Source: Flavipsychrobacter stenotrophus
GTDB taxonomy: Bacteria; Bacteroidota; Bacteroidia; Chitinophagales; Chitinophagaceae
Length of the DNA: 5,169 bases
Reading direction: 5' to 3'
NCBI GenBank assembly: GCA_947372365.1
Contig: CANBTK010000552.1
Span: 1 to 5,169, forward strand
The notes below the pieces were generated by a model that saw only the letters and a program-made list of their open reading frames with translations, searched no databases and was not told the DNA's origin. Both the position numbers and the translations under genes were made by a program. Positions within the stretch are counted from its first letter, which is position 1. The number at the start of each line of letters is the position of its first letter. Of this stretch, positions 1 to 5,169 are shown piece after piece.

Positions 1-87
1 GCTCCATACGCCACCGGTTGTCGCATCGCTTTGAAGCGCTGTTGTGCCCGGGCATAAAGTAGATGAACCAGTTATAGAAGCAACTAT
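1..87 (-). repeat. Ig-like unit R23 (partial; C-terminal part outside window)
   Basis: These 29 codons hold the opening of a further unit: IVASITG, first Cys in TLCPG, a Thr/Ala strand, then GGVW with Trp at 4-6, cut off at the left edge. The array therefore continues into the C-terminal sequence not shown. Confidence 0.92.
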
Positions 88-3000
88 CGGCACATCGCCC
101 ACAGTTATAGCAACTGTAGCATCAGCTGTACCACAGCTATTAGTAACAGAGTAGCTGATTGTAGCGCCTGCTTCCGAAACGCCGGTTACAACACCGGTTG
201 TAGGGTCAACTGTTGCAACTGTCGCATCGCTGCTACTCCAGGTTCCACCGGCCGAAGCATCCGCAACTGTAATGGTTGAACCAACACAAACGAATATAGG
301 CCCGGTAATAGTACCAGCCACAGGCAATGGGTTAACAGTAACCAGCGTTGTTACGTCGGTAGTACCACAGCCATTTGTTACTGAGTAAGAAATAGTAGCA
401 GTACCAGTAGCAACACCATAAACAACACCAGCAATATCAACCGAAGCTACTGAAGCATCAGATGTTGCCCAGGTACCGCCTGAAACTGCATCGCCAAGCG
501 ACGTTGTAGCTAATTCGCATACTGTTGTAACACCAGTGATACCTGGTACCACAGGCACATCGTCAACTGTAAACACATAGGTTGCAGAGTCGGTACCGCA
601 ACTGTTAGACACTGCATAATAAATAGTAACAGAACCAGCTGCCACGCCAGTAACATCGCCTGTCGCCGGGTTAACAGCGGCAACGGTAACATCGCTGCTG
701 AACCATGTGCCGCTACCAGCAGCATCGGACAATGTAGTGGTAGACCCGGCACAAACTGAGGTTGCACCTGTGATAGTACCCACAACCGGAGCCGGAGCTA
801 CAGTAACAGGGAAAATAACATTGGTCGGGCCGCAGAAGTTAGTTACCGTATAAGTAATGTTGGCTGTGCCAAGTGAAACACCTGTAACTAGGCCAGTTGC
901 ATCAATAGAAGCTATTGTATTGTCGCTGGTGCTCCATGTACCACCTGTAGTATCATCGCTGAACAACGCTGTGAAACCAACGCAGATAGGCGTAGAGCCA
1001 GTTATCGCAGCTACAACAGGAACATCGGTAATAACAACATCAAGCGTTGAGAATGCTGTACCGCAAACGGTAGTCAAAGTATAAGTTAGTGTTGCAGTAC
1101 CTGCTGCTACGCCCGTAACAACACCCGAAGCATCAATTGAAGCTATTGTGTTGTCGCTGGTGCTCCATACACCGCCGGTAGTTGCATTGGTAACCAGGAA
1201 CGTACCGCCGGCACATGCTGTTGATGTACCAAATATTGGCGCAACTGTAGGCAGCGGAGTAACCGTGAACGGATAGGTAACATTGGTAGTACCACAAGTG
1301 TTGGTTACTGAGTAGGTAATATTAACAGTACCACCAGTGATGCCGGTAACATTGCCCGATGCATCAATTGAGGCAATTGTAATATCACTGCTGCTCCAGG
1401 TTCCGCCCGGAGTAACGTCGTTAAGCGTGCCTGTACCTGTTTCGCAGATACTTGCAGGGCCTGTAACAGGGCCTACAACCGGAACATCATTAACTGTAAA
1501 TGCAACGGTAGCTGAAGTAGAGCCACAGCCATTGGTAAGCGTATAAGATATTGTTATTGCACCAGCGCCTAAGCCTGTTACCACACCGGTTGTGCTTACT
1601 GTAGCCATTGCAATATTGCTGCTGCTCCATGTACCGCCAACTGTAACGTCAGCAAGCGCGGTAGTAGCGCCTACGCATACTACAGCAGTCCCTGTAATAG
1701 CTGATGGCGCTGCAGGCACTGTATTCACAGCCATTGCCTGCAAATTATCGGTAGTACCGCAACCATTAGTCACTGAATAAGAGATAGTAGCCGCACCAAC
1801 ACTAACACCGCTAACGGTACCACCTGCATCAACCGAAGCTACAGTGGCATCGCTGGTAGACCATATGCCGCCGCCCATTGCATCGGCAAGGGCTAAAGTG
1901 CCTGACACACATACACTGCTGCCGCCTGTAATGGCAGTAACCAGTGGTAAGTCATCAACAAATATTGGCCATGTACCTACGCTAGGGCCACAGCTATTTG
2001 TAAGCGTATAAGAAATAAATACAGTACCAACACCAACACCGGTTACATCGCCGGTTGAAGCATTAACCGAAGCAATTGTTGCATCGCCTGTTGTCCATGT
2101 ACCACCGGTCGTAGGGTTAGTTAAAGTAGTAGTAGTACCTACGCACATAAATGAAACACCGCTGATTGCCGGAACAACAGGTACATCATTAACAGTAAAT
2201 GTAACAGTAGTAAATACTGTAGCACAGCTATTGGTTACAGTATAAGTGATATCGGCAGTGCCTGCGGCAATACCTGTAACATCACCAGTTGCAGCATCTA
2301 CAGAAGCGATAGTAGCATCGCTGCTGCTCCATGTGCCACCAGGTGCAATGTCAACCAAAGTAACAGTGCTGCCAGCACATACGAACGGCGCACCTACAAT
2401 AGAACCTGCACTTGGTGCCAGGTTAACTGTTACTGATAATGTAGCATCAGTTGTGCCACAGGTATTGGTAACTGAATAAGTAATATCGGTTGTGCCTGTG
2501 CCGACACCGGTAACATTGCCTACAACATCAACAGATGCAATTGAACTGCTGCCAGTTGACCAGTTACCGCAGCATGTAGCTTCCGTAAATGCAACGGTAG
2601 AGCCAACACATATTGGCGAGCTGCCCGCAATGCCTGCTACAGCCGGAACATCATCTATAGATATGCCATATAGCGCGTTATCGGTGCCACAGCCATTGGT
2701 AACTGTATAAGAAATAGTAGTAGAGCCACCAGCAGTAAGGCCGGTAACATCGCCGGTTGATGGGTCAACGGTAGCCACAGTTATATCGTTGCTGCTCCAT
2801 GTACCACCCGAAACACCATCAGTCAATGTAACAGGTGTGCTGATACAAATTAAAGATGGGCCAGCTATAGAACCTGCATTTGGCAATGCATCTATTGTAA
2901 TAGCAATTGTAGAATCAACAGTACCACAAGTGCCGGTTACAGCGTAGTGAATTACTGCAGCACCCGTAGATAAGCCAGTTGCAACACCAGTAGATGGGTC

Positions 3001-5169
3001 AATTGAAACAACGGCAACGTCGCTGCTGCTCCATGTACCACCTGAAGTAGAATTGGTATATCCTACTGTAACGCCGTTACAGAATGAAGCAGGGCCAGCT
3101 ATTGCACCAACAGCAGGCAAGCCTGTTACAGTGATGCTGGCACCATTGCCGGCAGAACCACATGCATTTACTACAGTGTATGAGATAGTTGCTGCACCAC
3201 CTGCAACGCCTGTAGCATCGCCGGTAATTGCATCAATTGAGGCAACGGAAGGGTCGGTAGTACTCCATGTACCACCGCCTGAACCTGTATAGGTAACTGT
3301 TGCACCCTGGCATATTGGGGATGGGCCTGATAATGTAGGCATACCCGGGAAATCGTCAATGTAAACAGCATGAGCAATAGTTGTTGTGCCACAGCTGCTG
3401 GTAACAGAATATTTAACTGTATCAGAACCTAAAGAGAAGCCAGTAACAACGCCGCTCGCGTCAACTGTAGCTATTGTATTATCTACAATACTCCAGGTAC
3501 CACCGGTGGTAGCGCTTGCAAGGTTAATAGTGTTCCCCGCACAAACTGAATCAGGGCCGGTGATAGGCAATACAACTGGCGAAGTATTAACGGCCAACGA
3601 CTGAGTAGCAACAGCTGTACCACAGCCGTTAGTTACGGAATAAGAAATAGTTGCTGAGCCTGAAGACGCACCGAACACATCGCCGGTGGTGCTTACTGTA
3701 GCTACCGCAGTATTATCGCTGCTCCATGTACCGCCTGATACCGATTCGGTATAAGTATCGGTAGTGCCTGTGCATATTGTAGTAGCACCTGTAATAGCAC
3801 CTGCCACAGGGGCCGGGTCAACGGTTATAACCGTAGTATTTGAGTTGCTTCCGCAAGTATTGGTTACGGTGTAAGTAATATTCGCAGTGCCAGCGGCAAC
3901 ACCTGTTACCAGGCCGGTTGAAGCATCAATTGATGCGGTTGCCGCTGCATCTGTACTCCAGGTACCACCTGCAGTAGCATTAGTTAAAGTAATTGTAGCT
4001 GTTTCACAAACAGATGATGGGCCACCAATTGAAGGCACAACAGGAACGTCGTTAACTGTTACTGATTGTACTGCTGCTATTGTACCGCAACTGTTGGTTA
4101 CTGAATAAGAAATATTTGCTGTACCTGTAGATACGCCTGTTACCACGCCTGAAGCATCAACGGTAGCTATGCCAGTAGCATCGCTGCTCCATGTGCCGCC
4201 TGCTGTTGCATCGGCCAGTGTAGTTGATGCGCCTACGCATACAACAGCAGTACCTGTTATAGTACCAGCATCTGGTGCAGGGCTAACTGTTACTGAGGTG
4301 CTCACTGAAGTGCTGCCACACGTATTGGTTACAGTATAAGTAATATTAGCAGTACCGCCAGTAACACCAGTAACATCGCCGGTAGCAGCGTCAATAGAAG
4401 CGATACCCGCAGCATCAGTGCTCCATGTACCACCAGCTGTTGCATCAGCCAAAGTAATTATACCTGTAGGGCATACCGCAGCAACACCTGTTATAGCAGC
4501 TACTGTAGGTACGTCGTTAACTGTAATTGTAGTGGCAACAGTGCTTGTGCCACATGTATTGGTTACCGAATAAGTAATGTTAGCTGTACCTGTAGCTACA
4601 CCAGTTACGTCGCCGGTTGAAGCATCTATAGAAGCGGTAGATGCAGCATCAGTGCTCCATGTACCACCAGCTGTTGCATCGGTTAAAGTTGTTGTAGCGC
4701 CTACACAAACTGTAGCGGCGCCACCAACGGCTGCAACTACCGGCACATCGTTTATTGTCATTGTAGTAGTTGCAACATTGCTGCCACAACTGTTAGTTAT
4801 AGTATAAGTGATATTTGCAGTACCTGCTGATACGCCTGTAACATCTCCGGTTGATGGGTCAATGGTAGCGATTGCAGTTGCATCGCTGCTCCATGCGCCG
4901 CCACTCACTGAGTTAGCCACGGTGATGGTAGAGCCAACACAAATCGGCGTAACGCCTGTTATTGCGCCAGGGGTTGCAGGTGCAGGGTTAACGGTAACAG
5001 CGGTGCTGGCAGAATTGCTGCCGCACGCATTGGTAACCGTATAAGTGATATTAGCAGTACCCGCAGCAACACCAGTTAAAACACCTGTTGAGGCATCAAT
5101 AGAAGCCGTAGATGCAGCATCAGTGGCCCATGTACCACCAGCTGTTGCATTGGTTAGGGTTGTTGTTGC
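1..5169 (-). CDS. Giant Ig-like (Big_2-type) repeat surface protein, internal fragment open at both ends
   Basis: The minus-strand frame with triplets at positions 1-3, 4-6 and so on contains no stop in 1723 codons; with equal base use the chance is about (61/64) to the power 1723, which is negligible. The translation is 23 tandem Ig-like units averaging 77.6 residues. Each has a first Cys, GGTW, a VTG turn, ITY/ISY and TNxCG, resembling bacterial Ig-like group 2 domains. Such arrays are known as stalks or adhesive parts of secreted proteins; here an extracellular structural or adhesion role is inferred. No catalytic motif, membrane segment, signal peptide, coiled coil or sorting domain is seen. 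The few internal Met codons (for example at 4759 and 1606) lie inside domains and are not credible starts. The protein continues N-terminally beyond 5169 and C-terminally beyond 1. Composition is odd: one Lys (3412-3414), no Arg, about 98 acidic residues. Paired Cys in each unit suggests folding outside the cytoplasm. The specific ligand is unknown. Confidence 0.96.
88..321 (-). repeat. Ig-like unit R22
   Basis: First Cys is in FVCVG and Trp at 238-240, then SSSDATVATVD, GVVTG, ISYSVTNSCG and linker GDVP. The strand after VTG reads SEAGATISY where most units have a G-[TS]-A form; this adds one of the few Glu residues. Confidence 0.93.
322..552 (-). repeat. Ig-like unit R21
   Basis: First Cys is in TVCEL and Trp at 469-471, then ATSDASVASVD, the variant VVYGV turn, ISYSVTNGCG and linker NPLP, a form I associate with Bacteroidota repeat proteins. 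Confidence 0.93.
553..786 (-). repeat. Ig-like unit R20
   Basis: First Cys is in SVCAG and Trp at 703-705 in GSGTW, followed by FSSDVTVAAVN with Asn at the usual Asp, then GDVTG, IYYAVSNSCG and linker DDVP. Confidence 0.93.
787..1017 (-). repeat. Ig-like unit R19
   Basis: First Cys is in PICVG and Trp at 934-936, then STSDNTIASID, GLVTG, ITYTVTNFCG and linker APAP. The residues after Trp are identical to R18 as far as ASID, which suggests a fairly recent exchange between neighbours. Confidence 0.93.
1018..1248 (-). repeat. Ig-like unit R18
   Basis: First Cys is in TACAG and Trp at 1165-1167 as GGVW, then STSDNTIASID, GVVTG and LTYTLTTVCG, where the usual Asn before the second Cys is absent. 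The linker is TDVP. The DNA around the Trp is nearly the same as in R19. Confidence 0.93.
1249..1479 (-). repeat. Ig-like unit R17
   Basis: First Cys is in SICET and Trp at 1396-1398, then SSSDITIASID, GNVTG, ITYSVTNTCG and linker TPLP. The length is 77 residues because of the short ASG turn. Confidence 0.93.
1480..1713 (-). repeat. Ig-like unit R16
   Basis: It opens AAPSAITG with one extra residue, as R2 does. First Cys is in VVCVG, Trp at 1627-1629, then SSSNIAMATVSTTG (Asp replaced by Asn and Ser), VVTG and ISYTLTNGCG. The linker is NDVP. From here to R22 the linker types alternate without exception. Confidence 0.92.
1714..1944 (-). repeat. Ig-like unit R15
   Basis: First Cys is in SVCVS and Trp at 1861-1863 as GGGIW, then STSDATVASVD, the variant TVSGV turn and ISYSVTNGCG. 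The ending QAMAVNTVP resembles only that of R7, eight units away. Confidence 0.92.
1945..2178 (-). repeat. Ig-like unit R14 with a second Trp
   Basis: First Cys is in FMCVG and Trp at 2095-2097, with TTGDATIASVN after it (Asn replacing Asp), then GDVTG and ISYTLTNSCG. The final strand reads GTWPIFV, with an extra Trp codon at 1969-1971. The linker is DDLP. It follows the D-type linker of R13 directly, which breaks the alternation. Confidence 0.92.
2179..2412 (-). repeat. Ig-like unit R13
   Basis: First Cys is in FVCAG and Trp at 2329-2331, followed by the consensus-like SSSDATIASVD, GDVTG and ITYTVTNSC. The residue after the second Cys is Ala; all other visible units have Gly there. The linker is NDVP. 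Confidence 0.93.
2413..2643 (-). repeat. Ig-like unit R12 with an extra Cys-Cys pair
   Basis: First Cys is in PICVG and Trp at 2560-2562. The near-invariant GGTW before Trp is replaced by CCGNW (extra Cys codons at 2569-2574), so this unit has four cysteines. The segment after Trp, STGSSSIASVD, lacks the usual early Asp. It ends NTCG and linker NLAP. Confidence 0.92.
2644..2880 (-). repeat. Ig-like unit R11 (79 residues)
   Basis: It opens NAGSIAG, with first Cys in LICIS and Trp at 2797-2799, then SSNDITVATVD and GDVTG. The next strand has one extra residue (LTAGGSTTISY), giving 237 bp. It ends TNGCG and linker DDVP, with two adjacent Asp. Confidence 0.92.
2881..3114 (-). repeat. Ig-like unit R10, divergent
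   Basis: It opens AVGAIAG, where most units have ITG, with first Cys in SFCNG and Trp at 3031-3033. Then come SSSDVAVVSID, the variant VATGL turn, VIHYAV (His at 2947-2949) and GTCG. The linker is IDALP. R8-R11 form the least typical stretch of the array. Confidence 0.9.
3115..3345 (-). repeat. Ig-like unit R9, divergent, short strand before Trp
   Basis: First Cys is in PICQG. The segment before Trp is one residue short (YTGSGGGTW), so the preceding Trp-to-Trp distance of 228 bp is the shortest in the array. Trp is at 3265-3267. The turn is GDATG instead of GDVTG, then ISYTVVNACG. The linker TGLP fits neither common class. Confidence 0.9.
3346..3576 (-). repeat. Ig-like unit R8, divergent, carries the only lysine
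   Basis: First Cys is in SVCAG and Trp at 3493-3495, followed by SIVDNTIATVD, the first unit of the block with Asp in the later position. The strand before the second Cys reads TVKYSVTSSCG, giving the only Lys of the window (3412-3414) and one of two His (3370-3372). The linker is DDFP. Confidence 0.9.
3577..3807 (-). repeat. Ig-like unit R7, last unit of the N-terminal subfamily
   Basis: A complete unit with first Cys in TICTG, an atypical TDTYTESVSGG strand, and Trp at 3724-3726. The usual ASVD is ATVSTTG with Ser in place of Asp, and the VTG turn is VFG. It ends ISYSVTNGCG and with an unusual NTSP linker. The ATVSTTG form recurs only in R16; the Q-x-[LM]-AVNT-x-P ending recurs only in R15. 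Confidence 0.9.
3808..4041 (-). repeat. Ig-like unit R6
   Basis: A complete 78-residue unit. First Cys is in SVCET, Trp at 3958-3960, then STDAAATASID, TGLVTG, TGVAAGTANITY-type strands, NTCGSNS and linker DPAP. Its stretch from TLTNATAGGTW through the PAP linker is the closest protein match to R1, 1170 bp away. Confidence 0.93.
4042..4272 (-). repeat. Ig-like unit R5
   Basis: A complete 77-residue unit opening DAGTITG, with first Cys in VVCVG, Trp at 4189-4191, then SSDATGIATVD, the one-residue-shorter ASGVVTG turn, ISYSVTNSCG and linker NDVP. The missing residue in the turn (ASG against ASTG) explains the 231-bp length. Confidence 0.93.
4273..4506 (-). repeat. Ig-like unit R4
   Basis: A complete 78-residue unit. 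The first Cys is followed by PT instead of the usual VG. Trp is at 4423-4425, followed by STDAAGIASID, GDVTG, GTANITY and NTCG. The linker is SPAP, the P-x-P type. It shares a 38-base exact direct repeat with R3 across the Trp codon. Confidence 0.94.
4409..4446. repeat. 38-bp direct repeat, copy in R4
   Basis: These 38 bases are identical to 4643-4680, 234 bp away. They span the Trp codon and encode the segment around TAGGTWSTDA. A third, imperfect copy lies at about 5114-5151, with three mismatches. This is the longest exact repeat I found by eye; a longer one may exist. Confidence 0.85.
4507..4740 (-). repeat. Ig-like unit R3
   Basis: A complete 78-residue unit. First Cys is in TVCVG, Trp at 4657-4659 in TAGGTW, followed by STDAASTASID, GDVTG, GTANITY and NTCG, with linker NDVP. 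The Cys-to-Cys distance is 51 residues. DNA around the Trp (4621-4695) matches R1 (5092-5166) at 67 of 75 bases, and 38 bases (4643-4680) are identical to R4. Confidence 0.94.
4643..4680. repeat. 38-bp direct repeat, copy in R3
   Basis: This is the partner of 4409-4446. It lies inside the larger 75-base stretch (4621-4695) that matches 5092-5166 at 67 positions, 471 bp or two units away. Confidence 0.85.
4741..4977 (-). repeat. Ig-like unit R2 (79 residues)
   Basis: A complete unit with first Cys in PICVG, Trp at 4891-4893 as GGAW, then SSDATAIATID, GDVTG and NSCG, ending in an INDVP linker. It is one residue longer than the usual 78 because its opening turn reads ATPGAITG rather than the seven-residue VVAAITG form; R16 has a similar insertion. 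The SVSGG before Trp is shared with R7. Confidence 0.93.
4978..5169 (-). repeat. Ig-like unit R1 (partial; N-terminal part outside window)
   Basis: This partial unit of 64 codons enters at the right edge after its first Cys, within the Thr-rich strand (TTTLTNATAGGTW). Trp is at 5128-5130, followed by the ATDAASTASID form typical of the N-terminal block, then TGVAAGTANITY and NACG. The linker is VNPAP, the P-x-P type. It matches R6 closely (five units away) and R3 in its front half (two units away). Confidence 0.92.

Larger units (their letters stand above)
1..5169 (-). repeat. Tandem array of 23 Ig-like coding repeats, period 228-237 bp
   Basis: The conserved Trp codon (cca on the plus strand) recurs at 5128, 4891, 4657, 4423, 4189, 3958, 3724, 3493, 3265, 3031, 2797, 2560, 2329, 2095, 1861, 1627, 1396, 1165, 934, 703, 469, 238 and 4. 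The 22 intervals are all multiples of three, 228 to 237 bp, mean 232.9. Every length change is therefore whole-codon, as expected for a selected protein array. Units below are delimited at the Pro ending each inter-domain linker. Copies are clearly diverged at both DNA and protein level, so this is not a fresh tandem expansion. Confidence 0.97.

Noticed and set aside
510..785. Minus-strand open frame of 91 codons.
   Set aside because: It is out of phase with the Ig-like frame, which is intact through this region; its Leu/Gln-rich product is a frame-shifted reading of R20-R21.
3171..3392. Minus-strand open frame of 73 codons.
   Set aside because: Also out of phase with the continuous repeat frame; it is a shifted reading of R8-R9.
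4759..4761. Internal Met codon as a possible gene start.
   Set aside because: It sits in the last strand of R2 with intact repeat coding sequence upstream to the window edge; the other internal Met codons are likewise inside domains.
857..5044. Ten plus-strand open frames of 62-79 codons (for example 857-1084, 2246-2479, 4808-5044), all in the same phase and each about one repeat long.
   Set aside because: They are antisense shadows of the repeat gene. They recur because the repeats recur, and they end at the taa created opposite the conserved Tyr-Thr/Ser codons. Their similarity to each other follows from the coding strand; no convincing ribosome sites were seen.
1..5169. Regular spacing of similar sequence as a possible CRISPR array or non-coding satellite.
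   Set aside because: The period is about 233 bp, copies are diverged, all spacing changes are multiples of three, and the translation is a conserved protein domain.
1..5169. Diversity-generating retroelement target or phase-variable simple repeats.
   Set aside because: No adenine-biased variable region, template repeat, reverse transcriptase or homopolymer tract is visible in the window.

Overview
The whole 5169-base window lies inside one very large gene on the minus strand. Read right to left with codon triplets starting at positions 1, 4, 7 and so on, all 1723 codons are sense codons. There is no start, no stop and no intergenic DNA. The gene runs off both ends, so the signal peptide, start codon and C-terminal anchor or sorting domain are not visible. 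No RNA gene, mobile element, CRISPR array, promoter or terminator is present.

The protein is a tandem array of about 78-residue immunoglobulin-like domains that look like the bacterial Ig-like group 2 (Big_2/BID_2) type: 21 complete units (R2-R22) and a partial unit at each end (R1 at the right edge, R23 at the left). Each unit runs: linker ending in Pro, an [AS]-ITG-like turn, a first Cys (often VCVG), a Thr-rich strand, GGTW, an S-x-S-D/ASVD segment, a GxVTG turn, a Gly-Thr-Ala strand with ITY or ISY, and TNxCG. All 22 Cys-Trp-Cys sets that can be followed are intact. The protein is extremely acidic: by hand count one Lys, no Arg, two His, about 92 Asp and 6 Glu.

The style (Thr/Val/Ser/Ala/Gly-rich, paired cysteines, NPLPVAGTITG-like linkers, roughly balanced base composition) recalls giant secreted surface or adhesion proteins of Bacteroidota, especially Chitinophaga-, Sphingobacteria- and Flavobacteria-like lineages. 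That assignment is inference. The likely role is a long extracellular stalk or adhesin, possibly exported by the type IX secretion system, but no sorting domain lies in the window.

The array has internal structure. The N-terminal block (R1-R7, positions 3577-5169) and the C-terminal block (R8-R22) differ in the segment after the Trp. Linkers alternate between D-V-P and P-x-P types, strictly from R16 to R22. Some units match best at a two-unit or five-unit distance. This points to growth by duplication of multi-unit blocks followed by selection on the protein. I see no evidence of a new enzymatic or defence system; the interest is in the architecture and evolution of one giant repeat protein.
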